From Acidobacteriaceae bacterium (GTDB taxonomy: Bacteria; Acidobacteriota; Terriglobia; Terriglobales; Acidobacteriaceae): a DNA stretch of 64,000 nt. Below are positions 10,001-18,106 of this stretch, in pieces; positions within the stretch are counted from its first letter, which is position 1, and every line of letters starts with the position of its first letter. A program made the translations under genes and the position numbers. The notes under the pieces were generated by a model. That model did no database searches, was not told where the DNA came from, and saw nothing but the letters and a program-made list of their open reading frames with translations. The stretch is taken from NCBI GenBank assembly GCA_027449545.1, contig DAIDLI010000047.1, positions 22,945-86,944 of the forward strand. The letters are read 5' to 3'.

Positions 10001-10395
10001 TCAATGATGAAGGGAGGTGTCTCGCCGGGAGGGAGCTGTTTGAGAACCACCTGGCTGATGGCCGACACCTGGGATTCGGCCGCAGCAATGTCTACGTTGG
10101 GATGAAAGAAGATCTTGATGATGCCGACGCCAACCCACGACTGCGATTCGATATGGTCGATGTCATTGACCGTGATGGTCAAGCCGCGTTCACTGTTGAA
10201 GACGATGCGCTTGGAGATCTGATCCGGCGACATACCGGTGTATTGCCACACCACCGTAATCACCGGAATCCCAATGTTGGGAAAGATGTCCACGGGCATC
10301 GTCTCGATGCTGAAGACGCCGAGGATCAGAATGAAAAGCGCGAAGACGACGAAGGTGTAAGGCCGCCTCAGCGCAAGCCGGACAATCCACATCAT
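7081..10395 (-). CDS. RND efflux permease (AcrB/MdtB-like, HAE family)
   Basis: Inner-membrane proton-driven pump subunit of 1104 residues, slightly longer than the usual 1020-1050. It has the N-terminal membrane helix with the family start (RRPYTFVVFALFILILGVFS), two large periplasmic loops, and the proton-relay pair in TM4 (GILVDDATVAIEN, Asp402-Asp403). The second half repeats the fold (LTGAIMCMGVATANSILVV). The second periplasmic loop carries an Ala/Thr/Pro-rich stretch around residues 800-845 that looks inserted, which accounts for some of the extra length. The presence of both aspartates argues for active transport of hydrophobic or amphiphilic compounds rather than metal export. First gene of the operon; a GAGGAG lies about 13 bases before ATG 10395. 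Confidence 0.93.
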   Translation of the reverse strand: MMWIVRLALRRPYTFVVFALFILILGVFSIETMPVDIFPNIGIPVITVVWQYTGMSPDQISKRIVFNSERGLTITVNDIDHIESQSWVGVGIIKIFFHPNVDIAAAESQVSAISQVVLKQLPPGETPPFIIEYNASSVPILQLGLSGQGLNEQQLNDLATNNIRTQLATIEGAQTPYPYGGKMRQIQVDLDPAKLEAKGLSPGDVTAAFAAQNIIVPSGTIKINNFEYQVESNSAPLTIQELNNLPIKAVHGTVIYVHDVAHVLDGNPPQTNIVRVDGQRAVLMNVLKTGSASTLDIIKGVRDKLAYIKSELPRNLRISAVSDQSIFVRAAVSGVVREAIIAALLTAIMILIFLGSWRSTLIIAISIPLSILCSLIVLNWLHETINIMTLGGLALAVGILVDDATVAIENINRYLEEGKELEQAILEGSAQIATPALVSTLAICIVFVPMFMLSGVARFLFVPMAEAVVFAMLASYLLSRTLVPTMAKYMLHEHDDAAVARRRTSRNPLIRFQSAFERGFERMRRSYLGMLTMCVDHAGAFLIGFLIFAGASIAILTPWLGQDFFPRVDAGQFKLHVRAHTGTRIEETAALCDRIERTIRQQIPANQLLTIMDNIGLPASSLNLSYSTSAPVGSADADIQVLLTEHHAPTQMYVQKIRQVLRRDYPGVMFYTTPVDIVTQILNFGLAAPIDLQIVGNNVYANHELAERLLNEIRYVPGAIDARVQQPFNEPNLTINVNRTLAEDTGLTQQNVDQSMLVALSGSFQTSPQFYLDPRNGVSYLLDVMAPQYRLDTMADLKSLTVTGPGTVLKTGASTSTNAPGAALPANSSAAFTTAPGAPTPVQVLGNLATIAPGAEEGVVSHYDIEPVIDVFANVEGTDLGSVTRAIQKIVARHQKDLPRGSHFILRGQSQTMYTSYFGLLSGLAFSILLVYLLIVVNFQSWLDPFLIISALPAALAGIVWFLFLTDTRLSVPALTGAIMCMGVATANSILVVSFAREQLEVLVGDARQAALNAGFVRIRPVIMTAGAMIIGMVPMALGLGDGGEQNAPLGRAVIGGLLMATVATLFFVPSFFSFIHGRIEKKRRASAGAGSARLDEFLDERPE

Positions 10396-10709
10396 AGGAC
10401 TTGAGCATCTCCTCGCCGCATGCCGGCGCTTTGAATCTTGAACCGGCGGTGGCCGGCACCCTTCGAAATCTGCAGAAGAGCGGTACGAGTGTTGACTCGC
10501 ACGGCAGACGTCACTGCAACTGCGCCAGCGAGGACCGGCTCCTTCGGCTCCCCAACTACCGGCGAAAGTTCTATTTTAATCGAACGTTCAAAATCGGAGA
10601 CAGAAAGACCCCGAGGCGCAACGATCCCTGTTGTAACTGACGTACCTGAAGGCAAAAAAGACACATTTTCCGGTCTGGCGTCGTCCCCCCCCCGCGGGGG
10701 CTTGTCCGC
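10396..10709. other. 314-base region upstream of the efflux operon
   Basis: Lies between the stop of glutathione peroxidase (10710) and the start of the RND permease (10395), both on the minus strand. It holds an 8-base palindrome at 10582-10589 in an AT-rich patch that probably contains the efflux promoter. A C/G-rich hairpin (CCCCCGCGGGGG, near 10687-10698) just beyond the peroxidase stop may act as a terminator. No gene is visible. Confidence 0.5.
10576..10595 (-). promoter_or_regulatory. TetR-type operator-like palindrome
   Basis: GAACGTTC at 10582-10589 is a perfect palindrome flanked by ATTTT and ATTAAAAT on the minus strand. TetR-family regulators such as BetI bind sites centred on GAACGTTC. 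The position about 190 bases before the RND permease fits a repressor site over the efflux promoter. No tetR gene lies in the window, so the regulator would be encoded elsewhere. Confidence 0.4.
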
Positions 10710-11216
10710 TCAACCTTCCTGGAGCAGGCGCTCGATCGCCGGCCCCAGCCCCGCGGGCTTGGCTGCCGGGCCATACCGAGCCCTCACCCGGCCCTGCCGG
10801 TCCACAAGGAATTTGGTGAAGTTCCACTGGATCCGGCCCCCGGTGAGGAGGCCCAGAAGGCCTGGTTTGCGCGCTTTCAGAAGACGATAGAGGGGGTGGG
10901 CGTCCGGGCCGTTGACCTCGATCTTGGCGAAAACCGGAAACGTGACGGCGTAATTGAGCTGGCAGAACTGCTTGATCTCTGCTGCTGTGCCCGGCTCCTG
11001 GCCCGCGAACTGGTTGCAGGGGAAGGCCAGGACGTGGAAACCCCGCTCCTGGTAGCCGCGGTAAAGAGCTTCGAGCCCGCCGAGTTGCGGGGTAAAGCCG
11101 CACTGGCTGGCTGTGTTGACGATGAGCAGGACCTCGCCCCGGAACTTGCCCAGGCTGACGTTCGCGCCATCGAGCAGGGGCGCGGAGAAATCGAAAACCG
11201 AGATGGGAGCGGACAT
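10710..11216 (-). CDS. Glutathione peroxidase (cysteine type)
   Basis: Reduces hydrogen or organic peroxides; bacterial cysteine-type enzymes of this family usually take electrons from thioredoxin. From ATG 11216 the protein has 168 residues, the usual length of the BtuE/Gpx family. The catalytic set is intact: Cys39 in VNTASQCGFTPQ, Gln73 in FPCNQFAGQEPG, and Trp131-Asn132 in QWNFTKFL. The peroxidatic residue is cysteine, not selenocysteine. ATG 11222 is an alternative start two codons upstream. No signal peptide is visible, so it is cytosolic. It is divergent to bamA. Confidence 0.92.
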   Translation of the reverse strand: MSAPISVFDFSAPLLDGANVSLGKFRGEVLLIVNTASQCGFTPQLGGLEALYRGYQERGFHVLAFPCNQFAGQEPGTAAEIKQFCQLNYAVTFPVFAKIEVNGPDAHPLYRLLKARKPGLLGLLTGGRIQWNFTKFLVDRQGRVRARYGPAAKPAGLGPAIERLLQEG

Positions 11217-11567
11217 GGGCATGGCGCAGCGCGGGCTGCGCCCGCCGCAGAGCCTCCATTGTACGAGCCGCCGCGGAAAACTTGCTGAATGGTGTGGGCG
11301 GATTGCGCCGAAACCGGGGTCCGGTCCGTTAGACTGTGGAATGGGTCCCAACCAACCCTAGCCGAACCGGGTCATGGGTCCTTTTTATGTCCGCTCGAGG
11401 CCATGCGCGCGGCGGCAGGATTTTGGAGGAAAGAGGGAGTTTCGAACCGCGCCGAGGCCTGCCGGAGCTGGTCTGCCGCAGATCGGCACCCGGGAAGCAG
11501 GAACATCCGGGGTGTTAGAATCATTCTTTCCTTACGTGCAGAACCAGAATGATCAGCAATTGAGGGT
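11217..11567. other. 351-base divergent intergenic region
   Basis: Separates the minus-strand glutathione peroxidase from bamA. It must contain the two divergent promoters. A short AGAAT-C-ATTCT inverted repeat lies near 11517-11527, close to the bamA start. I cannot point to a convincing -35/-10 pair, and no RNA gene is visible. Confidence 0.45.
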
Positions 11568-14500
11568 GTGCATATTTTTCCCGTGAAGCCGAACCTTGGA
11601 CCGCACCAGAACTTGTGCTCGCCGCAGGGCTGCAGCCCGGTGAAGATCAAGCACACTTCCATCGGCAAGCTGCCGCGGAGGACGAGCGCCGCCGGCGTGC
11701 TGCTGTTGCTGAGCATGCTGGCCGTCGCGCTCCCGGCGCGCAGCCAGGACGCGCTGGCCGCACCGGCGGGACAGGGGCAGTCTTCCCAGACGATCCAGGA
11801 GATCCGGGTCATCGGCAATCGCCGCATCCCCAAGGAGACCATTCTCGCCCGCCTGTTCACGCACGTGGGCGATGTCTACGATCCGGTCTCGATCGATCGC
11901 GACTTCAACTCGCTGTGGAACACCGGCTACTTCGACGATCTGCGCATTGAGCGCGAAGACACCGCCCGGGGCATCATCCTCGATATCTTCGTGCGTGAGA
12001 AGCCCGATATTCGCGAGATCAATTACAAGGGCATGAGCAGCATCACCCAGTCGGACGTGCTGGACCGCTTCAAGAAGGAGCACGTGGGACTGACGGTGGA
12101 CAGCCAGTACGATCCCACCAAAATCAAGCACGCCGAGACCGTCCTCAAGGAGATGCTGGCCGAGCACGGCCATCAGTTCGCCACCATCCGGACTGAGGTG
12201 AAGACCATTCCCCCGGCCTCGGTGCAGGTGAACTTCAACATCAAGGAAGGACCGGTCGTGAAGGTCGGCAAGATCACCTTCACCGGCAACACCCATCTGG
12301 GCGCCCGCTATCTGCGCCGCTCGATGAAGAACCTGCGCCCCATCGGTATTCCCTATTCCATCATCTTCGAAGATCTGTTCCCGCGCACCTACGACTCTTC
12401 CAAGCTCGAAGAGGATACCGAGCGCGTCCGCCAAGCCTACCGCGACAAGGGATACGCCAATGCCGCGGTCGATCAGCCGCATACCGTCATTCACGACCAG
12501 GGCGGTTTGAACTGGTTTACCTTCCGGCCCAACAAGGGCAAGCGCATCGACATTCTGATGCCCATCGAAGAGGGCAGCCGCTACCGCCTCGGCCACATCA
12601 CCTTCACCGGCAATAAGGCCGTCACCAACGAGAAGGCGCTGCGCGCCACCTTCCCGATCAAGGACGGAGACTGGTTCAACGCCACCGAGGTCGGCAAGGG
12701 CCTGGATAACCTGAAGAAGGCCTACGGCCAGCTCGGCTACATCAACTTCGGCGCCATTCCCCACGTTGAGTACAACGACCAGAAGCACACCGTCTCTCTC
12801 AACATCGACATTGACGAGGGCAAGCAGTTCTACGTCTCGCGCATCGAGTTCCAGGGCAACACAGTAACCCGTGACCGTGTGATCCGCCGCGAACTGCTCC
12901 TCGACGAAGGCTCCGTCTACAACTCCCAGTTATGGGAGATGAGCTTGCTGCGACTGAATCAGCTCCAGTACTTGGAGCCGCTCAAGGTGGACCAGGACTC
13001 CGAGGCGCACCAGGACCCGGACAATGGAACCGTAGAACTCCTGTTGAAGGTCAAGGAGAAGGGCAAGAACTCCATCGGCATGAACGGCGGCGTGAGCGGC
13101 CTTTCCGGCGCCTTTGTGGGCCTGAACTACCAGACCAACAACTTCCTTGGATTGGGCGAGACGCTGAGCGTTCAGGCCAACCTCGGCTCCATCCAGCGGC
13201 AGTTCATGTTCGGCTTCACCCAGCCCTACATTCACAACCGCCCCATCAATATCGGTTTCCAGATCTTCAACGACAAACAGGACTACAACGCGGCCAAGAA
13301 CTATCAGACCTCGACGGGTACGTCGATCAATCTGACAGACGCCGAGAAGTCGCTGACACAGAACTATAACCAGGCGTCGACGGGCTTCAACTTCTCGGTC
13401 AGTTATCCGCTGCGCCGCCACGCCTTCCAGCGGGTGGGCTTCACGTACTCGCTGACGCGCTCTACGATTGACGCCTTCAGCGTGGCCTCCCAGTCGTTCT
13501 TCCAGACCATCGCGTTCCGCTCGGGCATTCAGGGATCCAACCCGCTGGCTGGCATCGTCAACAGCGGCATTTCGCTCAGCTACAGCTACGACACGGTCAG
13601 CGATCCGATCCGCCCCCGGGGCGGGCAGCGGCTCGCGGCGGTTTTCCAGGCGTCGGGCATCTGGGGCAATCTGCGCTACATCTCGCCCATGGTGTCCTAC
13701 AGCCGGTACATGCCGATCCACTACCTCCATATCACCCCGACCGGCCGCGATATTCTGGCGGTGCGGGCGCAGCTCGGCTATATTACCGGCTTCGGCGGCG
13801 AAGTGGCGCCCCCCAACCAGCGCTACTACTCCGGCGGCGAAGCCGACCTGCGCGGTTTCGATATCCGCGGAGCGACGCCCTACGGCTACGTTCCCACCCG
13901 CATCCTCTTCCAGTTGACCAACCCCGACGGGAGCTGCGTTCCGCTCAACGTGCAGAATCGCGCCCTGGGCAACTGCGTTGAGGTGCCGCTCCCAATCTAT
14001 GGCATCGCCTCCATTGGCGGCGATACCAACCTGACCACCAACCTGGAATATCGTATTCCGGTGGTGGGGCCGTTCACGCTATCGTTCTTCGATGACTTCG
14101 GACTCGACGCCGCGCTCAGCCACAGCAACCTGCAGCAGAGTCCCGAGGGCTTTGCCTCGTTGCTGGCCCCGCTGTACGGCTGCCCCAACTTCAGTACCAC
14201 CAGCATCACGGGCTGTTCGGGCGGCATTCCCGGCTCGCAGGTCGGATTCCGTGAAAATATCCGCCCGGTGGCCGGCACCAACATCGTGCCCCGTATGTCC
14301 ACCGGCATTGAGTTGGGCGCCATGATGCCCATCATCAATGCCCCCATGCGCATCTACTACGCTTACAACCCGATGCGCCTCTACGAGAACCCGTATTGCA
14401 ACGAGCCGGGCGCAGGACTCCACCAGTTGAGCTGCTCCTCCTCGCTTATCACCCGCGCCATGTTCCCCCCGGGCGGCGCTGGAGACTACAGCTACCAGCA

Positions 14501-14582
14501 GGCCATCCAGGCCTACGGTACGCAAAACGTCTTCCGCGAACCACGCAAGACTTTCCGCCTAAGCATCTCGACAACCTTCTAA
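11568..14582 (+). CDS. bamA: Outer membrane protein assembly factor BamA
   Basis: Inserts beta-barrel proteins into the outer membrane. It has an N-terminal signal peptide (SAAGVLLLLSMLAVALPARS), five tandem POTRA domains from about residue 80 to 440 (IQEIRVIGNRRIPKETILAR is the first), then an Omp85 barrel with the family RGF motif (ADLRGFDIRG) and a terminal Phe (LSISTTF). The barrel is longer than in Proteobacteria, with extended loops holding Cys pairs (CVPLNVQNRALGNC). The start is ambiguous: GTG 11568, GTG 11583 and GTG 11640 are all in frame and none has an ideal Shine-Dalgarno. 11640 would give the most normal signal-peptide length. A strong hairpin terminator follows. Confidence 0.93.
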   Translation: MHIFPVKPNLGPHQNLCSPQGCSPVKIKHTSIGKLPRRTSAAGVLLLLSMLAVALPARSQDALAAPAGQGQSSQTIQEIRVIGNRRIPKETILARLFTHVGDVYDPVSIDRDFNSLWNTGYFDDLRIEREDTARGIILDIFVREKPDIREINYKGMSSITQSDVLDRFKKEHVGLTVDSQYDPTKIKHAETVLKEMLAEHGHQFATIRTEVKTIPPASVQVNFNIKEGPVVKVGKITFTGNTHLGARYLRRSMKNLRPIGIPYSIIFEDLFPRTYDSSKLEEDTERVRQAYRDKGYANAAVDQPHTVIHDQGGLNWFTFRPNKGKRIDILMPIEEGSRYRLGHITFTGNKAVTNEKALRATFPIKDGDWFNATEVGKGLDNLKKAYGQLGYINFGAIPHVEYNDQKHTVSLNIDIDEGKQFYVSRIEFQGNTVTRDRVIRRELLLDEGSVYNSQLWEMSLLRLNQLQYLEPLKVDQDSEAHQDPDNGTVELLLKVKEKGKNSIGMNGGVSGLSGAFVGLNYQTNNFLGLGETLSVQANLGSIQRQFMFGFTQPYIHNRPINIGFQIFNDKQDYNAAKNYQTSTGTSINLTDAEKSLTQNYNQASTGFNFSVSYPLRRHAFQRVGFTYSLTRSTIDAFSVASQSFFQTIAFRSGIQGSNPLAGIVNSGISLSYSYDTVSDPIRPRGGQRLAAVFQASGIWGNLRYISPMVSYSRYMPIHYLHITPTGRDILAVRAQLGYITGFGGEVAPPNQRYYSGGEADLRGFDIRGATPYGYVPTRILFQLTNPDGSCVPLNVQNRALGNCVEVPLPIYGIASIGGDTNLTTNLEYRIPVVGPFTLSFFDDFGLDAALSHSNLQQSPEGFASLLAPLYGCPNFSTTSITGCSGGIPGSQVGFRENIRPVAGTNIVPRMSTGIELGAMMPIINAPMRIYYAYNPMRLYENPYCNEPGAGLHQLSCSSSLITRAMFPPGGAGDYSYQQAIQAYGTQNVFREPRKTFRLSISTTF

Positions 14583-14595
14583 GGTGGATCCGAAT

Positions 14596-14637
14596 GCAAC
14601 AGAAAAGGCCGCTCCCCGGAGCGGCCTTTTCTGTTGC
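14596..14637. terminator. Perfect 20-bp hairpin after bamA
   Basis: GCAACAGAAAAGGCCGCTCC pairs perfectly with the bases at 14618-14637 over a two-base CC spacer, so the tip probably opens to a CCGG-type loop. A T-run (TTTTCT) lies in the 3' arm on either strand. It sits 13 bases after the bamA stop and before the convergent membrane-protein gene, so it can terminate both. Confidence 0.8.
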
Positions 14638-14686
14638 CCGACGAATTGAAACGGTCAGGAATAGGTCGAAAAAACCAAACCTATGC

Positions 14687-15091
14687 TCAGCGCAGGCTGG
14701 CGCGAACTTCGGTACGGATCAGGTAGAGGAAGAAAACCAGGTTCAGCAGTCCCTGGATCAGTGCCGAAGGAGCATGCTGCGTCGTGAACTGGTAGAGGAA
14801 GAGCCCCATCAGCAGCGTGACGGCACCCAGCGCCAGCGCCCAGGCCCAACGCAGCAGCAGCAGCAATCCAAAACCGGCGGCGAGGAACAGGGCGGGGAAG
14901 AAAAGGTAGAGCGGCGGAAAATGGTGGCTGGCGACGCCGAGAATCACCGTGCCTGCGAGCAGCAGCATGTACAGCGAGATGGCGATCAACCCGGGCAGGC
15001 GCAGCAGAGGCGAGCCTGGCTGGGTGGTTCCACCGTTGGGCTGATCCGCAGGAGCAGCTGTGCTGGATTCGACTTCTTTTTCGTCGGTCAT
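14687..15091 (-). CDS. Small four-helix membrane protein
   Basis: Unrecognised 134-residue integral membrane protein. A hydrophilic N-terminus of about 30 residues (MTDEKEVESSTAAPADQPNG) is followed by four hydrophobic helices: LPGLIAISLYMLLLAGTVIL, PPLYLFFPALFLAAGFGLLL, WALALGAVTLLMGLFLY and LIQGLLNLVFFLYLI. Its ATG overlaps the stop of the cytochrome c gene by four bases (ATGA), so the two are translationally coupled. This suggests a role beside the cytochrome, in electron transfer or its assembly, but that is inference only. Confidence 0.75.
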   Translation of the reverse strand: MTDEKEVESSTAAPADQPNGGTTQPGSPLLRLPGLIAISLYMLLLAGTVILGVASHHFPPLYLFFPALFLAAGFGLLLLLRWAWALALGAVTLLMGLFLYQFTTQHAPSALIQGLLNLVFFLYLIRTEVRASLR

Positions 15092-15453
15092 AGTGTATGC
15101 AGGTAAGCCAGTAGATCCTTGAGCTGGTCATCGCTCAACGGAATTGCCGGCATCATTCCGTAGCCGTGCAGAATGCGATCCGCGAGGCGGTCGTCGGTGG
15201 GCGGCGCCCCGCTGGGCATCGAACTCACCTTGGTGAGAGCCTGCAATCCCGGCCCGTGCAGCGGTTTGGTCGTGGTTGGATAGTGGCAGCGCGCGCACTT
15301 TGCTTCGAAGACGGCTGCGCCGCGCGCCTGCTGCGCATTCCACTGCGAAGGCGGCATCGAAGGGGGCAGAGGTTTGCAGCCGGTGAGCCCGACCAGAAGC
15401 GCTGCCGCAGCGATAGGCAGCGACCCCAGAAGAGAGAGAGCAGGAGTGCGCAT
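15088..15453 (-). CDS. Lipoprotein c-type cytochrome (monohaem)
   Basis: A 121-residue class I cytochrome c. The signal peptide ends in a lipobox (GLTGC, Cys26), so the protein is probably membrane-anchored in the periplasm. The haem site is CARCH, and GYGMMPAIP supplies the likely axial methionine. ATG 15453 is preceded by GGAAGG at five bases. It overlaps by four bases with a small polytopic membrane protein, and together they look like a two-gene electron-transfer unit. The redox partner cannot be told from the window. The PBP4 gene upstream on the same strand is only about 50 bases away but is functionally unrelated. Confidence 0.85.
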   Translation of the reverse strand: MRTPALSLLGSLPIAAAALLVGLTGCKPLPPSMPPSQWNAQQARGAAVFEAKCARCHYPTTTKPLHGPGLQALTKVSSMPSGAPPTDDRLADRILHGYGMMPAIPLSDDQLKDLLAYLHTL

Positions 15454-15505
15454 TTGCCTTCCATGATACAGGCCCGCACCGAAGCGTCATGACAGGGTGC
15501 TCGCC

Positions 15506-17137
15506 TTACTCGGCCGCAGCAATCGCCTCCACAATGCGGTTGACGGCGTAGACCTCGGCTTCGCTGCCGGGCCGGCGGCCGTTCACCAGGATGGCGAATG
15601 CCACCGTCTGGCCGCTCGCTCCCGTGAGATAGCCGGCCAGTCCAGTGGTCTCATTCAGCGTCCCCGTCTTGGCCCACATGTGGCCTGCGAGCGGCGTATT
15701 TCTGAAGCGATTCTGGAGAGAGCCATCCACGCCGGCCACCGGCAGGGTTGCGCGCCACTCGTCACCCCAGGGCTGCCGCGCCGCGTACGCCAGCAGCGTG
15801 GTGAAGGCTCGCGGAGCGATGCGGTCTTCGGCACTCATGCCGGAGCCGTCGTAGAGAAAAAAATCCCCATCGGGCACGCCGGCGTTCACCATGAACTGCC
15901 GCACCACGCGCGCGCCCTGCTCGAAGCTGCCGGCGTTGCCCTCCAGCTTGCCCAGCAGGCGCAGCAGCAGCTCCGCATGCAGGTTCTGGCTGGTCTTGTT
16001 GATCACTGTGACGTCCTGCGCGATGGGCGGCGAAATGTGTGCGGCAAGCACCCGCCGCCACTGGCCTTCCCCGGCGATCGTGGTCAGATTTACCGGATGA
16101 AACTTGATCGGCTCTGCCCGTTCGCCTGCGAAATCGCCGTTGCCCAGCGGGTCCTTGTGCCGCGAAGTGCTGTTGCCATCGATGGTGATGCCGCGCCCCT
16201 GGAGCGCCTTCTTGAACGCGGCGGCGGCGAATTCAGCCGGGTCCTGCACCGCGAGGCTCACCCGCAACCCGTTCGCTGGCGCCGTTCCCCAGGCGCGCAC
16301 CAGCAGCGACCCAGGATCGCGCCGGATGCCGGGATAAGCCTGCGCCCCTGGCGCGGCCAAGGACATGCGGTTATCCAGCGTGAAGTAATCGAGCGATGGC
16401 GTCCATGAAGCTGTCGTCGCGCCTTCCTGATCCGGATCGGCGGTGAGGGTGAGCTGGATCGCATTGTCGTTGAAGGTGAGCGCCGAGACTGGCGCGCCGT
16501 AGGCCCATTGCAGGTCGTTCCATTCCCATGCGTGCCCGTAGGGCTCATTCAGAAAAAAGCTATCGTCGCCCACCACGTCGCCGCTGACCGTGCGAACTCC
16601 CTCCTGCATCACCGTCTGTGCCATCATGTCGAGCACAGCCATGGAGTCTGTCGCTGCCGCTTCGTTCGCCGGGCGGCTTTCCTCACTCGCTTCCGGGGCG
16701 TGCGCAGCCGACGGCTCGGGGTAGGGGTATTGCCGCGCGCTCAGCGAGGGGTCGCCCGATCCCAGCAGAATAATGTTCCCGTGCAGCGTTCCCGATGCGT
16801 CCACATCGCCGTCGGCCACCACTTCGGTGGTCCACCGCAGCGTGTTGACCGGCAGCAGGGCGAAGGCTGCCGCGGTGGTGGTCAGCTTGGCCGTCGAGGC
16901 CGGCGTGAATAGACGATTCTCATTGAGCGCATAGAGAGATTGTCCGTTCATGGTGGTCACGCTGATGCCGAATTGCGCATGAGCGAGCGCCGGCTCGGCG
17001 AGAACCGCGTCGATGCGGCTGGCCAGGGACGTGCCCTCTACGGAGCGGCGGCGTTGCCGGTGACTCTGGGCCAGGATCGACGATCCGGCAATGCACAATG
17101 CCAGCGCAGACGCGGCGATGCGGCTGAACAATCTCAT
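15506..17137 (-). CDS. dacB: D-Ala-D-Ala carboxypeptidase/endopeptidase (PBP4 type)
   Basis: Periplasmic peptidoglycan hydrolase of peptidase family S13 that trims or cuts peptide cross-links. The 543-residue protein has a signal peptide (MRLFSRIAASALALCIAG) and the three penicillin-binding motifs: STAK at 81-84, an SxN in KTSQNLHAELLLR, and KTG at 490-492 in WAKTGTLNETTGLAGYL. The large insert between the first two motifs is the family's extra domain. An Ala/Glu-rich low-complexity stretch stands around 142-162. It is divergent to folP, with only 54 bases between the starts. Confidence 0.93.
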   Translation of the reverse strand: MRLFSRIAASALALCIAGSSILAQSHRQRRRSVEGTSLASRIDAVLAEPALAHAQFGISVTTMNGQSLYALNENRLFTPASTAKLTTTAAAFALLPVNTLRWTTEVVADGDVDASGTLHGNIILLGSGDPSLSARQYPYPEPSAAHAPEASEESRPANEAAATDSMAVLDMMAQTVMQEGVRTVSGDVVGDDSFFLNEPYGHAWEWNDLQWAYGAPVSALTFNDNAIQLTLTADPDQEGATTASWTPSLDYFTLDNRMSLAAPGAQAYPGIRRDPGSLLVRAWGTAPANGLRVSLAVQDPAEFAAAAFKKALQGRGITIDGNSTSRHKDPLGNGDFAGERAEPIKFHPVNLTTIAGEGQWRRVLAAHISPPIAQDVTVINKTSQNLHAELLLRLLGKLEGNAGSFEQGARVVRQFMVNAGVPDGDFFLYDGSGMSAEDRIAPRAFTTLLAYAARQPWGDEWRATLPVAGVDGSLQNRFRNTPLAGHMWAKTGTLNETTGLAGYLTGASGQTVAFAILVNGRRPGSEAEVYAVNRIVEAIAAAE

Positions 17138-17191
17138 GCCCGAGAGTGTAGCAGGCGATCACCGGCGGTCCGGCGTATATCCTCGTTAGGG

Positions 17192-18079
17192 ATGCAAGGA
17201 ACTTCTCAGTGGCGCTTGCGCACGCGCAGCCTTCAGCTTGGGCTGCGCACGCTGGTGATGGGCGTCGTCAACATCACGCCCGATTCGTTCAGCGATGGCG
17301 GCTGTTTCGCGGCCCCGGAGGCGGCGGTGGAGCACGGGCTCGGCTTGCTCCGCGAGGGCGCAGACATTCTCGACCTTGGCGCGGAGAGCACGCGCCCAGG
17401 CGCGCAGTCCGCGGTCAGCGCGAATGAAGAGCAGAAACGCCTGCTGCCGGTGATCGAAGGCATCCTGAACGCCGAACCGCGGGCCATCCTCTCTGTCGAT
17501 ACCTATAAAGCCGAAACCGCCCGGGCGGTGCTGGCTGCCGGCGCGGAGATCGTGAACGACGTGAGTGGGTTCACCTGGGACGCGGAATTGGCGAAGGTCT
17601 GTGCTCGCAACGGAGCCGGCGTCGTGCTGATGCACACGCGCGGCCGTCCGGAAGAGTGGCGCACACAGCCGCGCCTTGCGCCGACAGCCTTGATGCGCAT
17701 GGTCCGCGATGGGCTTGCCGCGAGTCTGGAAACCGCGCGTGCGGCAGGGATTCCGTTAGATGCCATCGTTCTGGATCCCGGCTACGGCTTTGGCAAGCGA
17801 TTGGAAGAGAACTACGCGCTGCTGGCGCGCCAGGCGGAGTTGCTCCATCTGGGCCGGCCCTTGCTCGCGGGCCTGAGCCGCAAGTCTTTTTTGGGACATA
17901 CCCTCGCGCCGCTCTTTGCCGGCGAGCCGGCGCCGCCCCGGGCCCGGGAAAACGCCAGCCTTGCGGCGCTTACCGCCGCGATTCTCAACGGAGCCTCCAT
18001 CGTGCGGGTCCACGAGGTGCGCCCCGCAGCAGAAGCTGCGCGCATCGCCGATGCCCTCCGCGCCGCGCACGCCGATTGA
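17192..18079 (+). CDS. folP: Dihydropteroate synthase
   Basis: Joins 6-hydroxymethyl-dihydropterin pyrophosphate with p-aminobenzoate in folate synthesis; sulfonamide target; cytosolic TIM barrel. From ATG 17192 it has 295 residues, a normal length. Family motifs are MGVVNITPDSFSDGG at the N-terminus, DLGAESTRPGA, VNDVSG, LDPGYGFGK and the substrate-binding GLSRKSF. The frame stays open further upstream into the divergent dacB gene, but no other start is well placed. mnmE begins 27 bases after its stop, so the two probably share a transcript. Confidence 0.95.
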   Translation: MQGTSQWRLRTRSLQLGLRTLVMGVVNITPDSFSDGGCFAAPEAAVEHGLGLLREGADILDLGAESTRPGAQSAVSANEEQKRLLPVIEGILNAEPRAILSVDTYKAETARAVLAAGAEIVNDVSGFTWDAELAKVCARNGAGVVLMHTRGRPEEWRTQPRLAPTALMRMVRDGLAASLETARAAGIPLDAIVLDPGYGFGKRLEENYALLARQAELLHLGRPLLAGLSRKSFLGHTLAPLFAGEPAPPRARENASLAALTAAILNGASIVRVHEVRPAAEAARIADALRAAHAD

Positions 18080-18106
18080 ATGCGCTTTTACACTGGAAGG
18101 AACGCT

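Noticed and set aside
11430..11460. TTCGAACC-type sequence that recalls a tRNA T-arm
   Set aside because: No acceptor stem, anticodon arm or CCA-end context can be built around it.
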